Source: Nematostella vectensis
Taxonomy: Eukaryota > Cnidaria > Anthozoa > Actiniaria > Edwardsiidae
Reading direction: 5' to 3'
Length of the DNA stretch: 64,000 nucleotides
Assembly (NCBI RefSeq): GCF_932526225.1
Contig: NC_064048.1
Span: 10,410,188 to 10,474,187, forward strand
Positions 1-11,000 of this stretch are shown one piece after another. Each line of letters starts with the position of its first letter. The first letter of the stretch is position 1. A program made the position numbers and the translations under genes. The notes below the pieces were generated by a model, which was given only the letters and a program-made list of their open reading frames with translations, ran no database searches and was not told the origin of the DNA.

Positions 1-300
1 TACTTAGTCAAATGTGAAACTTACAAATCGATACAAAGACTTGAGAAAAAAAAAACTCCTCCAAAATATACAATCTACTTCACAAATTCGATTTTTTAAT
101 CTAATCATAAATCCTAGAGAGCTAATATAGCAGGAATGGCTGCAAAACTGGTATACGAATGATTGGGAGAAAAGGACTAATAATATTAAAACGTTGTCTC
201 TAGATAATGGGAGAGGGGGGCTAATAGAGAGACAAATAGAGATGGGAGACTTCAAAAAAAAAACATTCGACAGAAAGCTCTTAGAATTTCTGATAGCCTA
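1..300 (+). mobile_element. 3' end of a decayed LINE (non-LTR retrotransposon)
   Basis: The sequence matches 11660-11960, where the reading frame upstream shows a CX2C...C zinc-knuckle-like tail (CLTCKKDIENEF followed by DYLVKC) typical of the C-terminus of LINE reverse transcriptases. Here only the part after the first cysteines is inside the window. Frames are broken, so it is a relic, shared by both duplication copies and therefore older than the duplication. Confidence 0.7.
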
Positions 301-584
301 TATATAATAACTTGAAAAATGAATGTGTTCTTTGGGGTAGTTATCTTTTTTTATTAACCCGTGTTGAGGTGGTTGTCGTTATTGTTGTCGGGGAAACCCA
401 TTAAGTGAACGGGCGCCTTCTTGGGTTTTTAAAGTTTTCTCACCCAAGGACCGCACGCTTCAAAAATTCCAAGATAGAGATATCTCCGAACAAACAAAGT
501 TTTCCCGATAAAAAGTCCAAGAACCGCGTGGACTGGGTATAGCAGGCTATAACTTGAAGCATTTACGTTGATCTGTTGTCACAG

Positions 585-798
585 GTACATGGATGTTAGC
601 GACCCTGCTCGGTGGTACAATATGGACGCCTTCAACGCCCTATCAAACGAGCTCGTTCTACAACACGGGTTTGGCCAGGGGTACTACGTCGGGCCCGAGT
701 CAATGCTGCGAGTGTGGTATGGGGAGGATCTGTACAAATACGGAGAGTCGAATAACGTCGGCACAGAATGCGTTGATGTCTATGGATACTTCATCTGA
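585..798 (+). CDS. Last exon of an upstream paralogue of the secreted-protein gene
   Basis: The acceptor TTGTCACAG is followed by an exon that reads YMDVSDPARWYNMDAF... and ends ...LRVWYGEDLYKYGE, then ECVDVYGYFI and a TGA stop at 796-798. It is the near-identical partner of 12249-12462; the exon starts with a lone G that completes a codon from the preceding exon, as in the downstream gene. No exons 1-3 precede it in the window, so they must lie to the left if this paralogue is intact. Function is unknown; the family appears secreted (see 5077-12462). The downstream stop and polyadenylation context are preserved, which argues against random exon capture. Confidence 0.8.
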
Positions 799-1272
799 TT
801 ACCGGATCACCAAGCTACCATAAAAACTGATGATTTATAAATGTGTCAATCATTCACTCATTTTAAAAACTGTCGTTTTCTTGCTTGCTCGGGCTATTTT
901 CCTTATCAGGACATAGTATATTTGGGATTCCACTTCAATCATTTCTTCGCTTTTTGTTGCACTAGAACAGTGTTCTAATTTTGTTCGTTAACAAATTTTT
1001 TTTGGCAGCCATTTTGAAACTAGGCCCAGACCCTAAGGATTAGAATATCACAGGTTTCCCCCGAAACGCCCAGACTCTTTTTAGGCTTTTGTGACTGCAG
1101 ATTTTTTATTTTCTGAGAACAAATTTGAGGCTTTAGGGATGGGTAGGGCCATTCATCCCACAGGTAGCCCAGGCAATGCATCTGTTAACCGATGAGAAAT
1201 AACAATGTTTGTATGAGCAGATGAGAGTGATTTCTAAGCCCGCTATTTGCCGTGTGTTTTATTGTGAATATC

Positions 1273-1278
1273 AATAAA
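1273..1278 (+). other. Polyadenylation signal AATAAA of the upstream paralogue
   Basis: AATAAA lies 475 bp after the stop codon and is conserved at 12938-12943 in the other copy. A GT/T-rich stretch (CTTCTTGTGTTTTTTAATG) follows about 25 bp later, as expected of a cleavage region. Its use is inference. Confidence 0.5.
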
Positions 1279-2192
1279 TTAAATACAAACTTCCAATATC
1301 TTCTTGTGTTTTTTAATGTCTAGAGTTTTATTACGGTTTTTTTCTTGAAAAACATATCAGCACCCTTCCCAAAAAGCACACTTTACCATGTAAGGAGATT
1401 CAAAATTACAACTCATAACTTGTTTATTCGGTTTACAACTCCCTGGGCAAGTAACAAACGCCGGGGCGTTTCTAGAGACAAACAGGGGTGGAGTCCGGAG
1501 TAGTAATTCACTGACAAGCTCACAGCGACATTCTTAGCTCTTGCAATAGGTCACTACATCCATCTCGAAACTTTTTCTAACCGTCTTCTCAAATAACAAA
1601 GAAGGGGTCAACCGAGTCGAACTCATTTCGTCACATGAGAAGGGTGGGGTCCGGACCCCCCCTCCCCCCCATGGGCACGCGCCTGAAACGAATTTTTAAC
1701 TTCAAATTGAGAAATGGTTGATACTTTACTTTGCAATTACTTTTATTTAAATGAAACATTTTTTCAAGAAAAAAAGCAGTGTGTGCCCCGACAAAACGAA
1801 TTACAACTTTCCTGAAATTCATACATAAATATGTAAAAACTTGTCCTGGAAGATAATTTTAAGAAAAATTGCACCTTAACTTTGAATGTCGTCCTTGTTT
1901 GGTTTCCATCAAAAGTGTTAAGCGGAGCACTAACAGCTAACATTAGTTGGCGGCTCCTCGATGCCGACGTCGTTGCGCTTATTTTAGCGGCGGTTGATGC
2001 ATTGATGCTAATATTGTACAATACATTGGCATTTTTATCCTGCTTTTAGCAGGATTTATAACAATGTCAAAATTGTATTCTTCGTTTTCATAAAAAAAAC
2101 TTAAAAGTTATCGAAATAATTATGTGATCTCTCCGCATGCACCTATTGCTAACGCTGGGTGTGGTCCAGGGTAGTAATTCATTCACCTCGTA

Positions 2193-2446
2193 TTAAAGCC
2201 GCGTCGTCACCAGTTTACTTCCGGTCGATTACGTAAAAATCTCCGATAATTTTTAACGGGAAACACGAAAAATATTTCAAAATATAGAAAGAAGTGTGTC
2301 TATTGGAAGTTTCTTTGAGGATGTGACTGCTAATTTAGAGCGGATGGCCTGTTAAATATTTCGGATTTGAATAGTTTCTTTTGTCTTTTAACGGTTGAGG
2401 TTTCCGTCGGACCTCCGGAAGTAAACTGGTGACAATGCGGCTTTAA
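2193..2446. mobile_element. MITE family A, copy 1 (TTAA-ended inverted repeats)
   Basis: The ends are inverted: TTAAAGCCGC...CACCAGTTTACTTCCGG on the left and CCGGAAGTAAACTGGTG...GCGGCTTTAA on the right, about 254 bp. It is absent from the otherwise matching duplication copy, where the site near 13866 reads ACGTGTTAGCTG. The filled site reads GTA, element, then TTAAGCTG, so the target was a TTA or TTAA. Related copies are at 3006-3237 and, partial, at 39618-39720. It has no coding capacity. The TTAA preference recalls piggyBac-derived MITEs, but that is inference. Confidence 0.85.
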
Positions 2447-2534
2447 TTAAGCTGAAATCGGCATCCTTAGCTCTGGTTATAAGTAACTAGATCCATCGTG
2501 AAACCTTATTGTCTTACTCTCTTCCTTGTTTTTA

Positions 2535-2662
2535 ATAACGGATGTCTTCCCTGGCCATGATGGGTTAGTGCGCAAGGCAAAGATCAATACGGGAGAGGGA
2601 ATCTACGAAATACCTATTCACAAAATATGTCTCATGGCAACGAAAGAAGAGCTCGAACATTC
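2535..2662 (+). pseudogene. BEL/Pao retrotransposon fragment (C-terminal tail after integrase)
   Basis: The frame reads ITDVFPGHDGLVRKAKI then GEGIYEIPIHKICLM. I recognise this from memory as the small conserved domain at the end of BEL/Pao polyproteins, whose hallmark is a V.PG.DG.VR.V.. block followed by a RP.HKL.LL block. Only about 43 residues remain; nothing else of the element is visible on either side. It begins exactly where homology to the second duplication copy ends, so the fragment either marks the duplication breakpoint or was joined there. Confidence 0.7.
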
Positions 2663-2695
2663 GTTATTATTAATAGTCATTAAGGTATTACACAA

Positions 2696-2775
2696 TCCAA
2701 GTACATAGTCTAGATTATAGCAGAAAATAGTTTCTCCAAGTACATAGTCTAGATTATAGCGGAAAATAGTTGCTC
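2696..2775. repeat. Two-copy direct repeat of about 39 bp
   Basis: CCAAGTACATAGTCTAGATT and the following bases occur twice in tandem with one or two substitutions. No coding or regulatory role is apparent. Confidence 0.8.
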
Positions 2776-3005
2776 GAATATCTCCGCACCTAGGGAGAGT
2801 GTTCTGCACATTCCACCACAAGCCCGCGAACATTTAAGTATGAAGCATGAATATTTAAAATATCTACGAAATGTAAACAAAATAACAACAAAAATCTGTA
2901 GTTGATTACATAATTTTAATGAAATACAAAAATAACAAATTCTTCAGTGCTAGATAAAGCTAAGTTCAAATAAATCAAGGTAGGCTGTTCAGCAGAGTAA
3001 AGGAC

Positions 3006-3237
3006 TTAAAGCCGCATTGTCACCAGTTTACTTCCGGCCGATTACGTAACAATATCCGATTATTTTTAACGGAAAAAAAAATATTGAAAGCAGTGTGTCT
3101 ATTGGAAGTTTCTTTGAGGATGTGATAGATAATTTAGAGCGGATGGCCTGTTAAACATCTCGGATCTTAATAGATTCTTTTGTCTTTTAAGGTTTCCGTC
3201 GGACCTCCGGAAGTAAACTGGTGACAATGCGGCTTAA
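3006..3237. mobile_element. MITE family A, copy 2
   Basis: Same termini as 2193-2446 (TTAAAGCCGC... and ...GTGACAATGCGGC) and same interior, 232 bp, with a small internal deletion after the poly-A-rich part and one T missing at the right end. It lies 560 bp from copy 1 in the same orientation. Confidence 0.85.
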
Positions 3238-3690
3238 AGGGCAGACGATTGTAAGTAAAATACTTTGTTAATTTCGCTTATTGCAATGGACAAAATAACG
3301 TCCGAAGTCCCTAAATTCTAAGAACATGTCAAAGCCCAATTATAATGGGCAAAATATTTATGATACACTGATACTAATTAGATTTTTTTTTACATATTTT
3401 TATTTTTTAACCCCTCGTGAAATCGAACCCTTACTTTAATATAAAAAAAAAACGTAAAAATAACGTCGATGACGTCATTAATAAAAAGGCTTCGCCCTAC
3501 GCAGGAGGCGGAACAGCAGTTGCGGAAGATGGGAATTTAACATTTCTGCTACCAAACAATATGGTCTACCCGTTTGCCTTTGCATAAGCTCCTTCAAAAA
3601 AGCTAATATAAAACTAACGTGCTAGTATGGCCATAAGAGTGACTACAAAGTATCGAGAAAAGTAGCAGACCCTCAGAGAATTTGTGACCA
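3238..3690. other. Non-coding stretch, nothing recognised
   Basis: AT-rich, with homopolymer runs. I see no convincing frame, RNA or inverted repeat. Confidence 0.5.
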
Positions 3691-4440
3691 AGTACAAACA
3701 CTTCCCGTATAGCTGCTGCGGAACATCAATGAAGATCCTCTGCTTTAATGTAAAAGGTTCAAGTTCCAGATAGCTATACACACATTTCACCTCCCGTACA
3801 GCTACTGCGGAACATCAATAAAGATTCTCCTGTTTTATTTAGGTCACCAAGGTCAAATCCCAAAAAGCTATACACACATTACACTTCCCGTACAGCTACT
3901 GCGGAACATCAATAAAGATCTCCTGTTTTATTTAGGTCACAAAGGTTCAAGTTCCAAAAAGCTATACACACATCACACTTCCCGTACAGCTACTGCGGAA
4001 CATCAATAAAGATTCTCCTGTTTTATTTAGGTCACAAAGGTCAGGTCCCAAAAAGCTATACTCACATTACACTTCCCGTACAGCTACTGCGGAACATCAA
4101 TAAAGATCTCCTGTTTTATTTAGGTCACAAAGGTCAGGTCCCAAAAAGCTATACACACATCACACTTCCCGTACAGCTACTTGCGGAACATCAATAAAGA
4201 TCTCCTGTTTTATTTAGGTCACAAAGGTCAAGTTCCAAAAAGCTATACACACATCACACTTCCCGTACAGCTACTGCGGAACATCAATAAAGATCTCCTG
4301 TTTTATTAAGGTCACAAAGGTCAGGTCCCAAAAAGCTATACACACATTACACTCCCGTACAGCTACTGCGGAAAAGATAAATAAAGATCTCCTGTTTTAT
4401 TTAGGTCAGGTCCCAAAAAGTCATACGCTCTTTTTTAACA
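3690..4440 (+). repeat. Tandem array of about 92-bp promoter-like units carrying AGGTCA direct repeats
   Basis: About eight units share CACTTCCCGTACAGCTACTG, ATCAATAAAGAT, CCTGTTTTATTTAGGTCA and CCAAAAAGCTATACACAC. Most units contain AGGTCA-CAA-AGGTCA (or CCA), a DR3-spaced pair of nuclear-receptor half sites. The diverged ninth copy at 4891-4985 directly abuts the gene's putative TATA box and there reads AGGTCA-CG-AGGTCA, then AAAAAGCTATATATA, so the array looks like amplified promoter-proximal DNA of the gene at 5077. The first and last units are degenerate (the unit near 4400 has lost one half site). Confidence 0.85.
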
Positions 4441-4890
4441 AAGTCTAATTTTCAGTTGGAAACTGAGCATTTTCAGGCTGAAAATGTTCTTAAATTTAAA
4501 TGTTATTGTTTACTTAGAGAATTACACAATTTATCAATAATAAAAATGTATAAGGTTTTTTCTAAGAAACAGAACCAAAGTATTAACAATTCACTAGTTT
4601 TTAGTTTTGGGGAAAATTATGTGTAAAAAGGACGGTTGCCATGGTAACATGGAGCGTCATTTACATTAAAACGTCTGCAGATAGATTTGAGGAAAAGTTA
4701 CCAAGTTTACGCCTCTAATCTGCTATGGTTCAGAAGTTATAGCAATTTTCGAGCCCCCCCCCCCCTCCCCCCAAGTCTGAATAGGGTTAAAAAAGCACTA
4801 TGTTTCTGCTATCTGGGCCTCGGCATGTTCTTTAAATTTGATGGAATCTCAGGCTGGATGTCCTTACAAAAAAAGGTGTATTAACATTAC
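4441..4890. other. Spacer between promoter array and core promoter
   Basis: AT-rich with a C-rich tract near 4747-4771. Nothing coding is recognised. Confidence 0.5.
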
Positions 4891-5076
4891 ACTTCCCGTA
4901 TAGCTGCTTAGGAAGATCAATAAAGATTCCAACACGTTGAATTCCTGTTTGAGGTCACGAGGTCAGGTCCGAAAAAGCTATATATACCGTACTGCAAATA
5001 TTAGTTATCTATCTCGGGTTATTTCTGTGTGGATTCACCAAGTCTGAATACTCATCTACTGAGGTCGTACAGTGCA
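4891..5076 (+). promoter_or_regulatory. Core promoter and 5' leader of the secreted-protein gene
   Basis: A diverged copy of the upstream array unit (CACTTCCCGTATAGCTGCTT ... AGGTCACGAGGTCAGGTCC) ends in GCTATATATACCG around 4978-4988, a good TATA element. The start codon at 5077 lies about 95 bp further on, leaving room for a start site near 5010 and a leader of roughly 65 nt. Hormone-receptor-type control through the AGGTCA pairs is inference. Confidence 0.6.
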
Positions 5077-8000
5077 ATGAAGCTCTACTTGTTTGCGGTG
5101 ATAGTTTTGGTCGGCCATTTTACTGTAAGTATTTCTACCTCTCATTTCTTGGCCAGTTTTGCGTCTTGGTTTTGCTAGTAGAAGCTATGCACAAAACTAG
5201 TTATTTGAGTATAAATTTAAAAATTCTTTATTTATTGTAGGTCACTGCTGTAAAGGCCGATGAAGGTAGGTCTTATTTAATTTGTGATATTTCAAAGTAG
5301 TCTATTTTTGCATCCGCCTTAGTAGACATGTTGCTACTCTAGAGCTACAAAGGATTAATCAAAGCTGGTATTATTTGGGTGACCTTCAAACCCGCTCGGC
5401 CAATCTCTTGGATGCTTGGTCTAAGGACTCTTCAAGATTAGTCAGATAAAAATTCGACCAAGCGATCAAGTTTCTCTTGATCAAGAGAAACTTGGTCTTG
5501 CAACGATCAAGAAACGGCCGAATCAATATTTATATCTAGAAATATAGATAGAAATATTTATTGGGCCGTTTCTTCATCGTTGCAAGACCATGTAGCCACA
5601 AAAATATAGGTTACATTAATGCTTCACGGGCCACGCTTTACGAGTCACACTTAGCACTTCATGTGTAACGCTTAACACTTCACAGGTAACGCTTCACGGG
5701 TCATGCTTCACGGGTAACGTTTCATGTCACGCTTCAACAGTCACGCTTCGAGGGTCACGCTTTACACTTCACGGGTCACACTTTAAAGGGTCACAAAGGG
5801 GCACATAAAAAGCAGATTTAGCCAACTTTATAACCAATACATCGTAATTTGTTGCATTTTTGTAATCTTTTGACTTTAAGGTTCTTGGAAAAAAATAAAC
5901 ACTATTCCTGTGTGTTTTGGGGCAAAGAATAACAATTATGGAAAGTTTCAGCCCACCCGCCATGGCTTCCTGGCTGCCGTGAAGCTTGTTCACAGGACGG
6001 GCTACGTCGCAAATGACCCTAATCAAAGATATCGTAGCTATTGGGGCTCCAACAGAGAACCATACGATCTGGACATTCTTGTGACAAATACCAGGAATGA
6101 AGTCATCTTCCCTCTAACCGGAGTGCGGTACGTTCTTGGGGGGGGGGGGGGGGAGGGTAGAGGGGGGTATAACATTCGAAGGCTAACAACTTCTAACAAC
6201 TTTACATATGCCAGGTTCATTAACGAGTAATTGAGCTTTGTCGGGTTCGCTACAAATGTACACCTGGAATATACACGGACATAAAAATAATTAGGAGCTG
6301 GGAAATAAGTTGAAGCCAATAGATATAAATAAAATAATAAAACAACATGGACATATTTGGAGTTTTTGAGACACGCTCAGGGATGGATCCAGGCCTAACG
6401 TTGGCTGATTCCAAATGGTCACGGACCAATCAAGGGGGGGGGGGGGGGGGGGGGGATTGGGGCATGCCCAACAGGAAATTTATAAAATTACGTGTTTGAA
6501 ACATGCAATCTGCAGAATTTTTAAGAATGCATTTGGCATTTTAGGGATTTAAACAGTCAGTTAATAAATTCAAAGTTTCACCGTGCTGTATAAAACCTAT
6601 GGTCATTTAAAACTGAGTGACTTCATTCATCGATTAGTCAGTTAATAAATACACTTTCCTACCTAATTCAACCAAATTTGTGTTCTTGAAAGTGTGGCAA
6701 AGCAAGTACCAGTTATTCTCTTCGAATACGGGAATTCATATATTAGCTAAGTTAGCAAATTAACTTACTAGTACTAGTAAATGAAATTGGGGGCGAGAAA
6801 GTTTAGTGGTATTATTTTGAAATTTTATAGAATTTTAAAATTTTATAGAAAAAAACATACTAGTAAACAAAATTTCGGGGCGAGAAAGCAATCTGACAAC
6901 TCGCCCCGACATTTGGTTTACTAGTATAATAATAACTATACTATTAAATGAAATTACGGGGCGTAAAGCAAAAACAACAACTCGCCCCGAGATTTGGTTT
7001 ACAAGTAGTAAGTAATTATAATACCGAGAAATTACGGGGCGTAAAGCAAAAACGACAACTCGCCCCGAGATTTGGTTTACTAGTAACAAGAAATACGGGG
7101 CGTAAAGCAAAAACGACAACACGCCCCGAGATTTGGTTTACTAGTAGTAAGTAATGTAATACCAATAAATTACGGGGCGTAAAGCAAAAACGACAACTCG
7201 CCCCGAGATTTGGTTTACTAGTAGTTAGTAATTATAATACCGATAAATTATGGGCGTAAAGCAAAAACGACAACTCGCCCCGATATTTGGTTTACTAGTA
7301 CCAAGAAATACGGGGCGTAAAGCAAAAACGACAACACGCCCCGAGATTTGGTTTACTAGTAGTAAGTAATGTAATACCAATAAATTACGGGGCGTAAAGC
7401 AAAAACGACAACTCGCCCCGAGATTTGGTTTACTAGTAGTTAGTAATTATAATACCGATAAATTATGGGCGTAAAGCAAAAACGACAACTCGCCCCGAGA
7501 TTTGGTTTACTAGTAGTAAGTAATTATAATACTTATAAATTACGGGGCGTAAAGCAAAAACGACAACACGGCCCGAGGTTTGGTTTATTCACGGGAATTA
7601 GGATACTTTGTTAGCGATTTCTCTATAAAATAAACAAAAATAAATCCCCAATTTATGTTAAATAATGAACTCAGCTAATAAAATATTCCTAACCCGAAAG
7701 GTCTCCTGCCTTCTGAGTTAGCGAAATTAATTTAATTTCCTCTTGTTATATTTCTATTTCTCTTGTCTAAAAACCCTAGCGATCGTTGTTTTCACTCGAA
7801 ACATTTGAACGGTACTGTGTAACCATAGCCCCTTTAGGCCCAAGCCCTCTCCGAACCTAACTTCGTATTTAGGTTCTATATAAAATAAGAAGGGAGTGAA
7901 ACAACGCTTGATTCCATTGTTCGAAAACCTGCCTAGTTACGGCCAATGATGTGATGTTAGTATGAGACATGATTGATTGACAGCTCACTTTCTCTTTGAA

Positions 8001-11000
8001 CTTATCTCGCCGCCGACACACACCCAGGCATGCGACAAGTGCTGGGATCGGGGCTTCTTTAAACAATGTTTTACGGACCCAACACCGTACCCAGGGGGGT
8101 GCAGGGGGTGCGAACGCATCCCCCCACAACGGCCGAAAGTCCACTTTTGGTTCTCAGTAGACGTGCTATTTGTAGATAAAACTCAAAATCATAAGCTAGA
8201 TCACTCTGGTTTTAGCCAAATCTGACAATTAACGTCCCGTGGAGATACTGCGAAGGCATAAAAAGTCCCTTTTTGTTCTTTCGGAGGTGGTTAGATATTT
8301 ATTCACCCCCACCACCTCGTAAAATTAGGTCCACTTTTTCGGATCCCGCACCCCCCTCCCCCTCCCCGAGAAAAATCCTGGGTACGGGCCTGCTTCTCCG
8401 TACAAAAAGTTAAATGACAGGGGCTTATAATTTGATTTGCTTTATCCCCCCTTCTCCACTTCGCCATTAATAAAAACACTTTGCCCTCTGCCGATAACTT
8501 GCAGAATTTTCTGTTGTTCCGGGTAAAAATTCAAATTCATTTGGCAGTTATATAACATCTTTCGTTATATGGGCGGGATTTGCTTTTCCCGCCTACTTCG
8601 CTTAGTTCAATATTCAACATAAATTGAATCATTTTTGTTTATTTTACAAAGAAATCGCTGACAAAGTATCCTAATTCCCGTGAATAAACCAAATCTCGGG
8701 GCGAGTTGTCATTTTTGCTTTACGCCCCGTGATTTCTTGGTACTAATAAACCAAATCTCGGGTCGTGTTGTCGTTTTTGCTTTACGCCCCGTAATTTATC
8801 GGTAATATAATTACTTACTACTAGTAAACCAAATCTCGGGGCGTGTTGTCGTTTTTGCTTTACGTCCCGTAATTTCTCGGTATTATAATTACTTACTACT
8901 AGTAAACCAAATCTCGGGGCGAGTTGTCGTTTTTGCTTTACGCCCCGTAATTTCTCGGTATTATAATTACTTACTACTAGTAAACCAAATCTAGGGGCGA
9001 GTTGTCGTTTTTGTTTTACGCCCCGTAATTTATAAGTATTATAAATACTTACTACTAGTAAACCAAATCTCGGGGCGAGTTGTCGTTTTTGCTTTACGCC
9101 CCGTAATTTATATGTATTATAATTACTTACTACTAGTAAACCAAATCTCGGGGCGTGTTGTCGTTTTTGCTTTACGCCCCGTAATTTCTCGGTATTATAA
9201 TTACTTACTACTAGAAAACCAAATCTCGGGGCGAATTGTCGTTTTTGCTTTACGCCCCGTAATTTCTCGGTATTATAATTACTTACTACTAGTAAACCAA
9301 ATCTCGGGGCGAGTTGTCGTTTTTGCTTTACGCCCCGTAATTTATAAGTATTATAATTACTTACTACTAGTAAACCAAATCTCGGGGCGAGTTGTCGTTT
9401 TTGCTTTACGCCCTGTAATTTCTCAGTATTATAATTACTTACTACTAGTAAACCAAATCTCGGGGCGAGTTGTCGTTTTTGCTTTACGCCCCGTAATTTC
9501 TCGGTATTATAATTACTTACTACTAGTAAACCAAATCTCGGGGCGAGTTGCCGTTTTTGCTTTACGCCCCGTAATTTCATTTAATAGTACAGTTATTATT
9601 ATACTAGTAAACCAAATGTCGGGGCGAGTTGTCAGATTGCTTTCCCGCCCCGAAATTTTGTTTACTAGTATGTTTTTATCTTTAAAATTTTAAAATTCTA
9701 TAAAATTTCAAAATAATACCACTAAACTTTCTCGCCCCCAATTTCATTTACTAGTACTAGTAAGTTAATTTGCTAAGTTAGCTAATATATGGATTCCCCA
9801 AAGTGATTCACACGTTATAGCAACCAATCAAAACAGAGCTTGAGTGATTCCGCTGGACCGTAGCCAATCGGTGAAGAGCTTGACTAGTTCCAGAACACGC
9901 GCATAATTTTTATACACGCGCAAAATTTCTAAATGGGTCCCCTCACCCAAACTAGATTTATCACTTACCATCAGGAGCAATATTTCTCGTGGGGGGACCG
10001 GAAATACTGTCCAAGCGCTAACGGAAATAACATAGTCTACTGTACGTGTAGGGCTAGAAATAACAGCGAAACAACCCAGGAAGCAGGTCTAATAGTTTTT
10101 AAATAACAGACAACAGTAGATATTTATTTTTATTTAACGTTCTAAAATTCAAATCTACAAAAAAAAAAAAAAAACATTTTTCTGGGATTTTGAGTGATTC
10201 ACTGGAATCAGTTGAATCAGTCTGGATCCACCCCTGTCGCTATCCAAGAGTCTGGTCTAGCAGTCATGAAAACAAGACCAAAAACGGGGGAAATATTCAG
10301 AAGGGATCGCAATCTATATACACAATAAAGTAAACGAAGGAGTTTTGTGATTTGGTGTAAGCTTAATTAAAATAACATTTTTCGGTGTACAGAAAAGGAT
10401 ATCTACCTGGGCACAGTCTATTTCAGTCCTTGTACGTTTGAACAGGCTAACAACGAAGATTACATCTCTGACCTAAAGGTGGAAATTATTAAATTCTCGG
10501 CCAAGGATAACCTGATCCTACAAGGTGATTTAAATGCAAGGACAGGAGAAATGACTGGGCAAATTCTTTTTGACGATCATAGATTTTTAAATGTGGACTT
10601 TCAAAGCACACTAGCATACACACATTGGCATCAGTCGGGCCAAGACGAAGAAGGAAAACCTTCCTGAAGAAGGAATCCATAAAGTCCGAAACGTTAGCAA
10701 AATCTCGATTCTGTTTTTGTCCCTCATTTTATTAATAAACCAATTCTGCTTTACGGCAGTGAAATATGGGGCGCAGATAACCTGATAGCCTGATCCTACA
10801 AGGTGATTTAAATGCAAGGACAGGAGAAATGACTGGGCAAATTCTTTTTGACGATCATAGATTTTTAAATGTGGACTTTTAAAGCACACTAGCATACACA
10901 CATTGGCATCAGTCCGGCCAAGACGAAGAAGGAAAACCTTCCTGAAGAAGGAATCCATAAAGTCCGAAACGTTAGCAAAATCTCGATTCTGTTTTTGTCC

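Larger units (their letters stand above)
1..2535. repeat. Upstream copy of a tandem segmental duplication
   Basis: This stretch aligns nearly base for base with 11660-13957: the LINE tail, the last exon of the secreted-protein gene, its 3' flank and polyadenylation signal, and a long non-coding tail. The offset is 11664 at the exon and about 11.4 kb at the far end, because this copy carries an extra 254-bp MITE at 2193-2446. Homology stops at TTTTTAATA in both copies. The left break lies outside the window, so the duplicated unit is at least 11 kb and probably contains the whole gene. Identity looks to be in the mid-to-high nineties by eye. Confidence 0.92.
6730..9797. mobile_element. Foldback-type element: long inverted repeats made of tandem units
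   Basis: The outer ends match in inverted orientation: CATATATTAGCTAAGTTAGC on the left and its complement ending at about 9790, followed inward by the same AAATGAAATTGGGGGCGAGA blocks. Each arm then becomes a tandem array of about 78-bp units, about nine on the left and about twelve on the right, in opposite orientation. The inner arm ends (near 7580-7670 and 8600-8690) also match. This is the plan of Drosophila FB elements: long inverted termini built of direct subrepeats around a unique core. The core shows no transposase I can recognise. It lies in intron 3 of the secreted-protein gene. Confidence 0.8.
6378..10236. mobile_element. Possible hAT-like terminal pair enclosing the foldback element
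   Basis: CAGGGATGGATCCAG at 6378 is inverted relative to CTGGATCCACCCCTG ending at 10236, and CTGATTCCA motifs lie just inside both ends. Such CAGGGGYGGATCCAG termini are, from memory, common in hAT-type MITEs. I see no clear 8-bp target duplication, so the two ends may belong to different broken elements. Confidence 0.35.

Noticed and set aside
8720-9693. Open frames of 286 and 193 codons on opposite strands
   Set aside because: They are by-products of the 78-bp array of the foldback element; no domain, and the same sequence is read on both strands.
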